Counted from the stretch's first letter, positions 16,126 through 24,801 are shown. The stretch is DNA of 50,295 bases from Methanomassiliicoccales archaeon RumEn M1 (GCA_001421185.1 LJKK01000030.1:1-50295); one strand, 5' to 3'. Numbers and translations: made by a program. The notes: generated by a model from the letters alone, not told the origin.

Positions 16126-16260
16126 GGCGATCGACCTCCGGTATCAATCACGGTGCGTCCGTTATTAATAGCGTTCCGAAACGGGCGAGTATTGGTCCGT
16201 TTCGCCCTGATGCTGCGGTACTGCGAGCCGCCCGGACCGGCCTCGACCGGGCCAGTACCA

Positions 16261-17064
16261 TTAACGAACGCGTCCGCCGTTTCGCTCGCCCTCGAAGAAC
16301 TCCCTCAGGGCCTTCTTGAGCATCTTCTGAGGGACCTCCTCAATCCCTCCGCGGGGCAGCGCGCCCAATGAGAACGGCCCGTACTCCACTCGAACGAGGC
16401 GTGCGACCTTCAGGCCCAGATGCGTCATGATGTTCCGTACCTCGCGGTTCTTTCCCTCCCGGACCGTCACGGACAGCCAGTGGTTCTCTCCTTCGTCGCT
16501 CTCGACCTCGATCCTGACGGGGCCGTATCGAACGCCATCTATCGTCGTGCCGCTGGCCACCGAGGTCAGCTTCTTTCGGTCCACACGTCCGTTCACCTTC
16601 ACCCGGTACCGCCGCGTCCAGGCGTTCCTCGGCAGTTCAAGATAGCGGGCCAGCTCGCCATCGTTGGTGAGCAGCAGCAGGCCTTCGGTGTTGAAGTCCA
16701 GTCGCCCTACGCTGACGACGCGCGGCATGTCCTCGGGAAGCCGATCGAACACCGTGGGCCGTCCCTGGGGGTCCCGGGCGGCCGTGATGGTTCCCGGAGC
16801 CTTGTGATACCGCCACACGCGCGTTTGCTCGGCCGGGGCGATCGGCCTCCCGTCGACCGTGATGACGTTCTTCCGGGTCACATTGATGGCCGGAGAGGTC
16901 AGTACCGTGCCGTCCACCGCCACTCGGCCGTAGGCGATCATCCGTTCCGCCTCCCTGCGAGAGCATACGCCCGCCCGGGCCAGCACCTTCGCTATGCGTT
17001 CGCCATCAAAGGACGATGTGCCCTCGGCCTCGTTGGGATCAAGCCCTCTTCGTTCCTGGCCCAT
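16261..17064 (-). CDS. RsuA/RluB-type pseudouridine synthase
   Basis: The protein has 267 residues. An S4 RNA-binding domain (about 20-75, AKVLARAGVCSRREAERMI) is followed by the catalytic domain, with catalytic Asp123 in GRLDFNTEGLLLLTND and the later KNREVRNIMTHLGL. It isomerises specific uridines of ribosomal RNA. This family is typical of bacteria, so it is a likely import. The ATG at 17064 is preferred to the GTG at 17076. A TATA-like ACATAAAGG (about 17087-17095) gives an almost leaderless transcript. The position modified (16S or 23S) cannot be decided here. Confidence 0.92.
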   Translation of the reverse strand: MGQERRGLDPNEAEGTSSFDGERIAKVLARAGVCSRREAERMIAYGRVAVDGTVLTSPAINVTRKNVITVDGRPIAPAEQTRVWRYHKAPGTITAARDPQGRPTVFDRLPEDMPRVVSVGRLDFNTEGLLLLTNDGELARYLELPRNAWTRRYRVKVNGRVDRKKLTSVASGTTIDGVRYGPVRIEVESDEGENHWLSVTVREGKNREVRNIMTHLGLKVARLVRVEYGPFSLGALPRGGIEEVPQKMLKKALREFFEGERNGGRVR

Positions 17065-17318
17065 GACAGGACACACAATGGGGCACCTTTATGTGAGCGT
17101 TTCTGTTCCAGGAGCGACGAGCAATCTCGGTCCTTCCCGCTCCCGCCGCCATGATATATACGACTGGGGGGCGAACATTAATGTGACTCCTGGCAGGAAA
17201 CACTTGACGTAAGGTAATCCGACCGCCGATGCACGTTCCATCTCTACGTAATAATGGCGACCAACTTGCCTGGGCCGTCCCCATGATCGTTATCTACCAT
17301 CATCGCCATCCGGGTGGC

Positions 17319-17507
17319 ATGGGCGATGAGAGCATGACATATACCCAGCAGGGCATGGTTTACGGAATGTTGTTCGGGACTGTGGTCGCCATCCTGCTGT
17401 ACTCCCTGACCAACGACGTGGTCTACTTCGCCTTCATGGGCCTTCCCATGGCCATCGGCCTGAGCATAGGCTCATACCTAGATTCGAGGGAGAAGAAGGC
17501 GGAGTAG
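17319..17507 (+). CDS. Small membrane protein, two helices
   Basis: A 62-residue protein has two hydrophobic stretches (GMVYGMLFGTVVAILLYSL and FAFMGLPMAIGLSIGSYL) and a charged tail (DSREKKAE). The frame is open back to 17229, but the upstream part looks non-coding. ATG 17319 or ATG 17334 are the likely starts. No family recognised. The region 17065-17318 upstream holds only promoter-like AT-rich sequence. Confidence 0.6.
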   Translation: MGDESMTYTQQGMVYGMLFGTVVAILLYSLTNDVVYFAFMGLPMAIGLSIGSYLDSREKKAE

Positions 17508-17602
17508 GTCTATAATGGGCGGCGGCCCGCATCTCTGCCGTCCTCATCGCCCGTGAACATCGCCGGTCGGCCTGTTTGTTACCTTGGACCCTTCCGATGA
17601 TA

Positions 17603-18022
17603 TTAGCTACGATCAGCGGTAACCTTTTCGTCCAACAACAGCTCGCGCAGGACCGCGCTGGTCTTCTCCATCTCCTCCAGCCCCATCGGCTTGACCAGAT
17701 AGCGCTCCACGCCCTCCTCCCTCAGCCGGACCATGTCCTCCGGGGAGCTCGATCCAGTGTAAGCAACGATGGGCGCGTCCACTTCGCCGGCCCGCCGCTT
17801 GATGGTCGAGATGAGATCATGAACGCTCGTTCCGGGCACGTTGAGGTCGATGAGGACCAGGTCCGCTCGCCCGCCCTCGGAGAAGAACCGCTCGAAGCTA
17901 GGAGCGTCCTTGAACCAGTAGAGGTCATGCTCCAGTCCGGTGTCGACCAGCATCTCGTCCACCAGTCGCGTGTCGCCCTCATTGTCCTCGACAAGTACGA
18001 TGCTGTATCTTCTACCGTCCAT
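17603..18022 (-). CDS. Stand-alone response-regulator receiver protein
   Basis: The 139-residue receiver has acidic residues E12-D13, phospho-acceptor D59 (VLIDLNVPG), switch residue T89 (AYTGS) and lysine K111 (LVKPM). There is no output domain. It starts 4 nt after the stop of the kinase at 18027, so it is the cognate partner. It is parallel in organisation to the pair at 3441-5889, though here the genes do not overlap. Confidence 0.92.
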   Translation of the reverse strand: MDGRRYSIVLVEDNEGDTRLVDEMLVDTGLEHDLYWFKDAPSFERFFSEGGRADLVLIDLNVPGTSVHDLISTIKRRAGEVDAPIVAYTGSSSPEDMVRLREEGVERYLVKPMGLEEMEKTSAVLRELLLDEKVTADRS

Positions 18023-18026
18023 AACG

Positions 18027-19835
18027 TCATCCCCTTACCGTGAAGAAGAATGTTGTTCCCTTTCCAGGCTGGCTCTCGAACCAGATGCGGCCGCCATGCC
18101 GTTCCACGATCTTCTTGGAGATCGCCAGGCCTATGCCGGTCCCAGGATATTTGTCACTTCCATGCAGGCGGTGGAACATCTTGAACAGGTCATCCTGATG
18201 CTTCAGATCGATGCCGATGCCGTTGTCCTTCACGCAGAAGAGCCATGAACCGCTGCGACGGCGAACCGACACAGTGACCCGAGGCGGGTCCTGGCCGCGG
18301 AACTTGATGGCGTTGCCTATGATGTTCTGAAAGACCTGGAGCATCTGTGCGCCGTCCGCGTGCACCGTAGGAAGCGGTTCGATGTCGACCTGTCCACCAG
18401 CCTCCTCGATCGAGGCCTGAAGGTTGCTCAATGCGTTGGAGACCACCTCATTGAGGTCGACCAGCGTCATGCCCTCTCCTTTCGATTCGATGCGCGAATA
18501 GGCCAAGAGATCGTCGATCAGATGCCTCATCCTCTTCGCGCCCTCGATGGCGGAGCTGATATAATCCGCCGCATCCGGACCGATGTCGTCCCCATGCCTT
18601 TTCATCAGGAGCTCTAGATGCCCCATGACCATCCGCAACGGCTCCTGTAGGTCGTGCGAGGCCACATAGGCGTACTGCTGCAGGTCGGCATTGGACCGCT
18701 TCAGCTCCTCCTCTGTCCTCTTGATGTCTGAGACGTCCTGGACGGTCCATGCCGCCCCTATGATGGCCCCGCCCTGGTCTCGGATGGGGGAAGCCGAGAC
18801 TATCAGGGCCCCTCTGGTGCCATCGAACTTCTCGATGTCGAACGTCTCGGTGGAGGTCCTTCCCTTCAGAGCCTGTGCAGCAGGCCATTCCTCCGGCCTC
18901 ACAGGTTCGCCGCTTTCGGGCCACCACGCCCGGCACTTCGAGTAGTCGCGCACGTTTTTCAGCGAGAGATCGCCGCACCATATCTTGCTCAGTGCGCCAT
19001 TATCCAGCAGCACCCCTCCGTTGATGTCGGTGATCCCCATTGCGACCGGTGTGCTGTCCAATATCGCCTGAAGGCGGGCGCGGTCCTCCTCCGCCCGCGA
19101 TTGAGCGTTCTTGAGCCTCGTGACGTCTATGGTCAGGACGTAGAAGGAACCGTCGGACTGAGGAAGGAAGGACACATGGAAGTCCTTGTCCACCAACGGG
19201 TCGCGATAGCTCTCGATCGAGACGGAGCTGTTCGTCCTCCTCATCTCCCGCACGGCTGACAGCAGAGCATCTGGAATGCCATGGTCGCCGTAAAGCTGGC
19301 TCACCCTCATGCCGATGAGGCTGCATCTGCGTCGCTCCAGCAGCCTCTCTATCCACGTATTGGCGTCGATCAGTTCCCAGTCGGTTACCTCGCCCCACTC
19401 ATCAAGTATGTATCGGGACACCGACACTCCCTCGTGCAGGTTCTCGAACAGGCCCCGATATCTGGTCTCCCTCTCCCTAAGGGCCCGGACCTCTTCATGC
19501 CTCTCAGTAATGTCCCGCCCATGGACCATTATGCCTGAGGACATTGGGGTCACAGCGATCTCGAACCAGATGTCAGCATCCGCTCCCTTCATCTCGAAAT
19601 TGCTCGCCTCGCCGCGTTCCATGGCGGACCGGCATGCCGCCTCCATTGGTGTGCCGAGCAATTCTGGATTCGTTTCCCAGATCGTCTTGCCCAAGAAGTC
19701 CCGAGGGTCCTTGCCGAAGATGCTAGCGGCCCTCTTGTTCAGATATATGAATCGCCAGTCCCGGTCCAGAACGAAAATGCCATCATCGATGCGCTCCAGG
19801 ATCTGATCGCTCAGGCCGATGCATTTTCCCATCAT
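18027..19835 (-). CDS. Triple-PAS sensor histidine kinase, soluble
   Basis: The protein has 602 residues when started at the ATG-ATG at 19835. The order is PAS (about 9-112), PAS (about 125-241), PAS (about 251-374), HisKA with H394 in SHDLQEPLR, and HATPase_c with N-box FQNIIGNAIKF, G1 DNGIGI (537-542) and G2 GTGIGLAI (565-572). No membrane helix is present. The frame extends to 19898, but the ATG at 19835 follows the TAA of the upstream ORF by one base and begins directly with the PAS helix (MMGKCIGLSDQILERIDDG...), so it is preferred. Signal unknown. Confidence 0.92.
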   Translation of the reverse strand: MMGKCIGLSDQILERIDDGIFVLDRDWRFIYLNKRAASIFGKDPRDFLGKTIWETNPELLGTPMEAACRSAMERGEASNFEMKGADADIWFEIAVTPMSSGIMVHGRDITERHEEVRALRERETRYRGLFENLHEGVSVSRYILDEWGEVTDWELIDANTWIERLLERRRCSLIGMRVSQLYGDHGIPDALLSAVREMRRTNSSVSIESYRDPLVDKDFHVSFLPQSDGSFYVLTIDVTRLKNAQSRAEEDRARLQAILDSTPVAMGITDINGGVLLDNGALSKIWCGDLSLKNVRDYSKCRAWWPESGEPVRPEEWPAAQALKGRTSTETFDIEKFDGTRGALIVSASPIRDQGGAIIGAAWTVQDVSDIKRTEEELKRSNADLQQYAYVASHDLQEPLRMVMGHLELLMKRHGDDIGPDAADYISSAIEGAKRMRHLIDDLLAYSRIESKGEGMTLVDLNEVVSNALSNLQASIEEAGGQVDIEPLPTVHADGAQMLQVFQNIIGNAIKFRGQDPPRVTVSVRRRSGSWLFCVKDNGIGIDLKHQDDLFKMFHRLHGSDKYPGTGIGLAISKKIVERHGGRIWFESQPGKGTTFFFTVRG

Positions 19836-19836
19836 C

Positions 19837-20229
19837 TTACCCGTTACCCCCGCCACGCGATGTTCGATAGGACGCCATCGGACGGTCGGGGATGCCATGA
19901 TCCCCGCTCGACGTGGAAGATGGGCTCATCGATGCGCCTGTTACTGGATGAGCGATCATTGGCCTCGCGGCCTCTTGCTGCCGGGGACCGATGCTCGCGC
20001 CACATTCAGCAAATCTCGAAGGATGGATATCGGCGATCAGGGCAACATCGTCCTCTAGAAGATGGCCCAGGGTGGCACCTTGCCGTTCGTCGAAGAGGGC
20101 CGAATTGATATTGGCACCTGGGGCCCGGATGGCCGTTACGACCCTATGTGCCATCCTTTCCAACTTGTCACAGTCGTGGGCCAGTACGAGGGCGTCCCAT
20201 TCTGGCCTTCCTTTAGACCGTGAAGTCAT
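19837..20229 (-). CDS. Unknown 130-residue protein leading the second kinase operon
   Basis: The frame starts at ATG 20229, exactly where a leaderless transcript would begin from the TATA box at 20253-20260. Its TAA is followed by one base and then the kinase start codons, so coupled translation is likely. Residues 1-85 (WDALVLAHDCDKLERMAHRVV..., HLLEDDVALIADIH) look like a folded domain, while the C-terminal 40 residues are serine/glycine-rich and disordered. I recognise no family. It could be a small sensor or regulator of the kinase. An alternative is that it is a decayed N-terminal domain of the kinase. Confidence 0.5.
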   Translation of the reverse strand: MTSRSKGRPEWDALVLAHDCDKLERMAHRVVTAIRAPGANINSALFDERQGATLGHLLEDDVALIADIHPSRFAECGASIGPRQQEAARPMIAHPVTGASMSPSSTSSGDHGIPDRPMASYRTSRGGGNG

Positions 20230-20252
20230 CGTTCGTCCAAATGAGGCCTCCG

Positions 20253-20260
20253 TTTATGTA
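20253..20260 (-). promoter_or_regulatory. TATA box of the second kinase operon
   Basis: TACATAAA (rc of 20253-20260) is centred about 27 nt before the ATG at 20229, the spacing of a leaderless archaeal transcript. The rest of 20261-20418 holds nothing recognisable. Confidence 0.5.
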
Positions 20261-20418
20261 CTTTTTCAATTATGAGAATGGTCATCGAACGATCCTGCAT
20301 TGTGCCCAAAAGCATCGCTGCAATGAGCGTCGTCGGCCCATACTTCGATCGATGCCCAGCTCGTCGGGGATGGACCTTGCCAGGGTATTCCCTGGCGGCG
20401 GGGATCGGGTGATGGCCT

Positions 20419-20979
20419 TTATGCCTTCTTGGGCCCCTTCCCGACAGAATATGCCTTGCCTATCGGTTCGCCGATGCGATAGTACATGCCGCTGGAGTAT
20501 ACGATGGGATCGACCTTTCCTACGTCCGGGATGCCTTTGGAGAGGCAATCCTCGTCGGCATGTACATCAATGACCTTTCCCACGTGAAGATCATGTGAAC
20601 CGAGGTCAGCGGTATGGAACAGCTCGCATTCGATGTTGATAGGGAACGACCTGATCATGGGGGCGCCATCTGTCCTGGCGTAGAACACCTCGAAGAGATG
20701 GGACTTATCTTCGTTCTTACCTGATATGAGGCCGCATAGGTCGGTCTTCTCCACATCGCTGGCCGCCGGGATGTTGAGGCTGAACGTCCTGTTCTCCACA
20801 ATGCCCTTCTCCGTGTGCCTTGACTTATTGATGGCCACCGAGACCATGGGGGGATCCATGCACGCCACCCCCGCCCAGGCGGCGGTCATGAAGTTGGGCC
20901 TGCCATTGACGTCCGAGCCCACTAGAACGGCCGGCATCGCCGCCATGTATGGCCTGGGACCTATCGAGATCTTGCTCAT
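20419..20979 (-). CDS. Flavin reductase / flavoredoxin family protein
   Basis: The 186-residue protein has the FMN-binding split-barrel pattern: SIGPRPYMAAMPAVLVGSDVNGRPNFMTAAWAG at the start (given here as a region), SVAINKSRHTEKGI, and NFTLNIP-like FSLNIPAASDVEKTD. C-terminal GMYYRIGEPIGKAYSVGK closes the domain. Such archaeal flavoproteins bind FMN and pass electrons, and the partner here is unknown. ATG 20979 fits family starts, and ATG 21006 is possible. A second member of the broader family is at 44976-45521. Confidence 0.88.
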   Translation of the reverse strand: MSKISIGPRPYMAAMPAVLVGSDVNGRPNFMTAAWAGVACMDPPMVSVAINKSRHTEKGIVENRTFSLNIPAASDVEKTDLCGLISGKNEDKSHLFEVFYARTDGAPMIRSFPINIECELFHTADLGSHDLHVGKVIDVHADEDCLSKGIPDVGKVDPIVYSSGMYYRIGEPIGKAYSVGKGPKKA

Positions 20980-21093
20980 GCCGTTCGATATTGAATCGGT
21001 CGACATGAATCTATCCCAGGCCGTCGGACCACTGATCAAGGAATGTTTACCAGTTCGAAGCGAGCATGACCCGCATCGTATGCCGTCGGAGCG

Positions 21094-21490
21094 TTATTTC
21101 AGCAGATCACCGATCTCCGAGAGATTAGGGTTCAATTTGCTGTTGCGGGTAGAGATGAACATGACCTCGGACTGGATCACCCTGGAGAAGTATTCGCCAT
21201 AGTGCTTCCTCCATAGCTCCATGAACCTGATGAGGTCTCGATTGTCCTCGACCGTGAGGATTATCGCCCAATCGTACGCGCCGCTGAGGTAGTAGCTATC
21301 CTCCACGATCGCCTTGATGCCTTCCTCCCTGATCTCCTCCAACATCTTGGGTATGGTCATTGTCAAGCGCGGGACCCCGATGAGCCATAATGGCCTGCGA
21401 GTGCCCTTCCTTCGTACCCAAGGAGAACTTCGAGGCCTTCGTGAAGGGCTCGAAGGACGGGGGGATCGATGAAGGACTAAGCTCATCCAT
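21094..21490 (-). CDS. Stand-alone Lrp/AsnC effector-binding (RAM) domain, frameshifted near N-terminus
   Basis: The C-terminal 90 residues (LWLIGVPRLTMTIPKMLEEI, VEDSYYLSGAYDWAIILTVEDN, YGEYFSRVIQSEVMF) form a ligand-binding domain of Lrp/AsnC type without the DNA-binding HTH. In that frame no good start exists. A second frame from ATG 21490 gives FTKASKFSLGTKEG and would join smoothly at TRRPLWLIG if one base of the CCC run at 21404-21406 (plus strand) were removed. The corrected protein is about 131 residues. A strong AT-rich TATA region lies at 21495-21512. Such solitary domains can sense amino acids or other small ligands. Confidence 0.65.
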
Positions 21491-21580
21491 TCCAATTTTT
21501 TATATTTATTTTTTCACATGCATTTCATCGTATGCTATTTTTATGGACATTATTTCAGCTCGGATAGCAACTACCAGATA

Positions 21581-21590
21581 AGTTATATAT
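21581..21590 (+). promoter_or_regulatory. TATA box of the acidic surface protein gene
   Basis: AGTTATATAT is centred at about 21586, predicting a transcript start near 21612. This rules out the ATG at 21607 and supports the ATG at 21649. Confidence 0.55.
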
Positions 21591-21648
21591 CATTGAAAAT
21601 TAATTTATGATGGACCATAAGGTCCAAAGAATAAAGAAAGGTGAGGAC

Positions 21649-22470
21649 ATGGCAACACCAAAGCCTATGCTGTTGGCCATAGCTGCTATCGCCGTCGTAG
21701 CGATAGTGATAGCGGCGGCATTTGCACTGTCTGGGAACGCGGGTGACGATACGGGTCTGCCCGGCAACGATGACAATGATGACAACAATGACAATAATAA
21801 CAACAATAAGGACAACGATGATGATGAGGGTGGCATATATGACATCTCCGAGGAGGACGGTGTCATCACCATCACCGGCACCGGCAGCGTGAAGACGTCC
21901 AAGTTCGATCTGGCTGCCGGCGTTGCCATCGTGGAGGCGGGCTACACAGGGCTAGATATGAGCAACTTCATCGTCAAGGTCTGCTCCGATGAGGACAACT
22001 ACGACCTGACCTTCAACGAGATAGGTACCTATCGTGGAGCTCGCATAGTGGGCATAATCGAAGATGCCGTAGTCGGCCCGGTCCCGGGGGAGGTCTATGT
22101 GGAGGTCACCTCGCAGGGAACTTGGGAAATTGAGATCGAGCAGCCGCAGGTCACTAAGGATGAGGCGCACACCAGCCCAAATTCCTTCGAGGGGCCTGGC
22201 GACATGGTACTTGGGCCTTTCTACTTCGATAGCAAGGTCGTGTTCGCCTTCGAACACGACGGTGACGGCACCCTCGTCGTTGCGCTCTATGCTAACGATG
22301 GAAAGCGCGTCGGATCCAACATCGCCAGTATGGCTGGTGAGCCTGTCGACAGCAATTCGATCTTCTTCACCGGGACCGGCTACGGCAACCCTGATGCTGG
22401 CCTCTATTGGATCAACGTGCTCTATGATGGAGACTGGTCCTTGGACGTCAGCCCAGAACTTCCCCAATAA
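21649..22470 (+). CDS. Membrane-anchored extracellular acidic protein
   Basis: The protein has 273 residues. An N-terminal hydrophobic helix (about 7-27) is followed by an Asp/Asn low-complexity linker (about 40-59, alternating D and N) and an extracellular beta-rich domain. That domain includes DGVITITGTGSVKTSKFDL, a strand-rich middle and a C-terminal half with YWINVLYDGDWSLDV. The last 140 residues resemble bacterial pre-peptidase or jelly-roll-like beta domains, but I do not recognise a family. Start ATG 21649 has GGTGAGG 3 nt before it. Expected topology is an anchor with the body outside the cell. Confidence 0.75.
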   Translation: MATPKPMLLAIAAIAVVAIVIAAAFALSGNAGDDTGLPGNDDNDDNNDNNNNNKDNDDDEGGIYDISEEDGVITITGTGSVKTSKFDLAAGVAIVEAGYTGLDMSNFIVKVCSDEDNYDLTFNEIGTYRGARIVGIIEDAVVGPVPGEVYVEVTSQGTWEIEIEQPQVTKDEAHTSPNSFEGPGDMVLGPFYFDSKVVFAFEHDGDGTLVVALYANDGKRVGSNIASMAGEPVDSNSIFFTGTGYGNPDAGLYWINVLYDGDWSLDVSPELPQ

Positions 22471-22483
22471 ACCCCTTCCATCT

Positions 22484-22494
22484 TCCCTTTTTTA
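22484..22494 (+). terminator. T-rich terminator
   Basis: Six T (22488-22493) after a pyrimidine stretch follow the surface-protein stop by 14 nt. Confidence 0.4.
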
Positions 22495-22543
22495 AACGTG
22501 ATGCCCGATAAATGGTTGCGCGCATCTGATCAGTCCGGACCGT

Positions 22544-23041
22544 TCACGTTCGGACCGTCATCCGTTCCATCAGTTCATCGAGCCGAGAATAGGAGTCCTC
22601 CATCCCTTCCTCCATGCCGCTCTGCATCATGCCGTCGCGGTCCTCCACTGTTAGGAACACCGACTTGCCTACCAGCCGGGTCCGACCACCCGGAAGTTCC
22701 TCGAAGTTCATCACATCCAAGATGACATGACCAGTTTCCGGCAGTCCCTCGTACTCGAAGGTGTCGATGATCCGTTCGGGAGCCGATACCTCATGATACA
22801 CTCCGTGGAACGCGTAGGTGTTCCCCTCTCGGTCCTTCTGAACGTAGCGGTAGGAGCCGCCGGTCCTTGGTTCGAAGGTCTCGATCTCGGTCGTCAACCC
22901 TCGCGGTCCGATCCATTGAGCATACAGGTCCTTGTCAGTGAAGGCCTTGAAGACCAACTCCCTGGGAGCGTTGACCTCGCGCTCGATGATCATCTCCTGC
23001 TTTCCTGGTTCTGCCGTTATCTTCACAGTTCTCTTGGCCAT
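22544..23041 (-). CDS. SRPBCC (AHSA1-like) domain protein, second copy
   Basis: The 165-residue protein is a clear AHSA1-type SRPBCC domain: [64 protein letters not shown] and the C-terminal helix [19 protein letters not shown]. It has longer connecting loops than the protein at 379-873, and the Trp-Gly-Pro motif is WIGPRG here versus WWGPRG there. Ligand unknown. Confidence 0.9.
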   Translation of the reverse strand: MAKRTVKITAEPGKQEMIIEREVNAPRELVFKAFTDKDLYAQWIGPRGLTTEIETFEPRTGGSYRYVQKDREGNTYAFHGVYHEVSAPERIIDTFEYEGLPETGHVILDVMNFEELPGGRTRLVGKSVFLTVEDRDGMMQSGMEEGMEDSYSRLDELMERMTVRT

Positions 23042-23120
23042 CCGGTCCGCCTCCTGATGGGCGTTCTGAGCCGGTCATATAAGGACGTTTCATCCTCCCC
23101 GTTATAGCGGCTCGGTAGGG

Positions 23121-24692
23121 TCACGCCGCCTCCGCTTCGCTCGCCGCATCGGCCTTGTGCTCGATGGCCAGTCCGGCCGCGAGCCCAATGATGGCCACGG
23201 GCAGGCCGATCATCAGGGGGTCGATTACGGTGAAGGGGGCGCTCAACAGGGTGGTCTGGCCGAACAGCGCCTGAGAGATCCCTAGCGCCTCCGCCTCGGC
23301 CTTATGGACGAAGATGGTCCACAGGAACCAGGACAGAGCCCCGGACACCAGGCTCAGCTTGGCCGGGAGCGCCGACGGCCGCTTGCTGTACAGCGCATAG
23401 GTCAACGAGGGGAGGAAGGCGCAGGCGCACAGGCCCATGAACATGGCGGTGGCGCGGGCGATGATGCTACCGGGCATGACCATGGCCAGTATCACCGACA
23501 CGGCGATCATGGCCGCGGTTCCGAGCTGCGCCACCCGCTTGGACGGCCGATCGTCCTTCGAGACATGCTTGAACAGGTCGTAGCCGGCGGTGGTACCCAT
23601 GGCGTGGAACAACGAGCTGAGAGTGGACATGGCGGCTGCGAGCAGCACCAGCAGGAAGACCACCACGAACAGTTCCGGCGTGGCGCTATTGATGAACAGC
23701 GGCATGATCTGATCATAGTCGCCCCCGGCGGCCGCCAGGGCGATCTGGCCGCGATCGTTCCAGAACCACACGTTCGTCAGCGGTCCGACCGTGAACGCTA
23801 TGCCCGTGGTCAGCAACATGAACGGGCCTCCTACTGCGACCGCCCTATTGATGGAACGGTCGTCCCGGGCCGAGAGGAAGCGGACCGTGAGCTGCGGTTG
23901 GGCGAGCACGCCGATCCCCACTCCCATGACTATCGTCGTTACGAGGGTTAGCCATGCGCTGGAGCCGAGTTCCGGCATGGACGTCCACGAGCGCAGGCCG
24001 GCCTCCTGTAATGCTGGCGGGACGTGAGGCGACAGTCCTGACAGAGCGGTGAATCCCTCTGTCGGTCCGCCGACGGCCACGAACGTTATGACCAGCAGGA
24101 CCGACAGGCCGACCAGCATTAGCGCGCCCTGCATGGCGTCGGTGTACATGACCGCGATGAGCCCGCCAAAGATCACGTACGATGCCGTGATGGCCGCAAA
24201 TCCCAGAATGGCCACGTTCTTGTCGATCCCGAACGTGACGTCGATGAAGTTGGCCCCGCCGATGATGATGGCCGCGCAGTACAGCGGCATGGCGATGATG
24301 ATCATGAACGCGGAAGCATACTGCATGAACGGCGAGTCGAAGCGTTTTCCGAGCAGGTCCGGGAACGTTACGGCGCCCAGCTGTCTCCCGATCCGGCGTA
24401 TCCTCTTGCCGAAGAACACGAAGGCGATTATCACGCCCACCAGGATGCACAGGACCGTAAGCCACATCAGCCCCATCCCGTACACGGCGGAGATGCCGCC
24501 GAAGCCCACGATGGCCGAGGTGCTGATGAACGCCGCCCCGTAGGAAAGCGCCAGCACGACGGGGCTGATCTTCTTCCCGGCGACCATGAAATCATCGGCG
24601 TTCTTGGTCTGCCTGTATCCCAGGTAACCCAGGTACAGCGTGGCGGCCATGAAAATGGACGTGCAGGCGAGGAACAACGTGGTATCGACCAT
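23121..24692 (-). CDS. Sodium/solute symporter (SSF family)
   Basis: The protein has 523 residues and about 13 membrane helices. SSF signatures are the GYRQTKNADDFMVAGKKISPVVLALSYGAAF region (N-terminal helices 1-2), ISTSAIVGFGGISAVYG, and LAAAMSTLSSLFHAMGTT near helix 8, which holds the sodium-site serines. The C-terminus is alanine/glutamate-rich. The substrate (often acetate, proline, pantothenate or similar) is not predictable. ATG 24692 is chosen because it comes one base after the stop of a 35-residue accessory gene and begins right before helix 1. Confidence 0.9.
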   Translation of the reverse strand: MVDTTLFLACTSIFMAATLYLGYLGYRQTKNADDFMVAGKKISPVVLALSYGAAFISTSAIVGFGGISAVYGMGLMWLTVLCILVGVIIAFVFFGKRIRRIGRQLGAVTFPDLLGKRFDSPFMQYASAFMIIIAMPLYCAAIIIGGANFIDVTFGIDKNVAILGFAAITASYVIFGGLIAVMYTDAMQGALMLVGLSVLLVITFVAVGGPTEGFTALSGLSPHVPPALQEAGLRSWTSMPELGSSAWLTLVTTIVMGVGIGVLAQPQLTVRFLSARDDRSINRAVAVGGPFMLLTTGIAFTVGPLTNVWFWNDRGQIALAAAGGDYDQIMPLFINSATPELFVVVFLLVLLAAAMSTLSSLFHAMGTTAGYDLFKHVSKDDRPSKRVAQLGTAAMIAVSVILAMVMPGSIIARATAMFMGLCACAFLPSLTYALYSKRPSALPAKLSLVSGALSWFLWTIFVHKAEAEALGISQALFGQTTLLSAPFTVIDPLMIGLPVAIIGLAAGLAIEHKADAASEAEAA

Positions 24693-24693
24693 G

Positions 24694-24801
24694 TCAATCG
24701 GCCTCGTTCCTATTCCGCCATCCATAGATGATGCATACAACGGTCGATCCAATGGCCAGCGCATATGCCAGAATGATCTGTGGGTCCTCGATGCCGAACA
24801 T
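24694..24801 (-). CDS. Symporter small accessory protein, 35 residues
   Basis: The ATG at 24801 opens 35 codons ending at TGA 24694-24696. The peptide starts MFGIEDPQIILAYALAIG, has one membrane helix continuing through STVVCIIYGW, and ends with the charged tail RNRNEAD. This is the known pattern of small single-helix proteins encoded immediately before SSF transporters in archaea and bacteria. It is separated from the transporter start by a single base. A TATA element (GATATAGC, rc of about 24847-24855) predicts a leader of about 24 nt. The role is probably stabilising or gating the transporter (inference). Confidence 0.85.
   Translation of the reverse strand: MFGIEDPQIILAYALAIGSTVVCIIYGWRNRNEAD

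Noticed and set aside
21760-21825. Possible microsatellite or CRISPR-like repeat in the GACAAC/GATGAT stretch
   Set aside because: It encodes an in-frame Asp/Asn linker of the surface protein. There are no spacers or regular repeats, and no CRISPR array or cas gene is seen in the window.
379-23041. The two SRPBCC genes as a DNA repeat
   Set aside because: Similarity is only at protein-fold level. The nucleotide sequences are not repeated.
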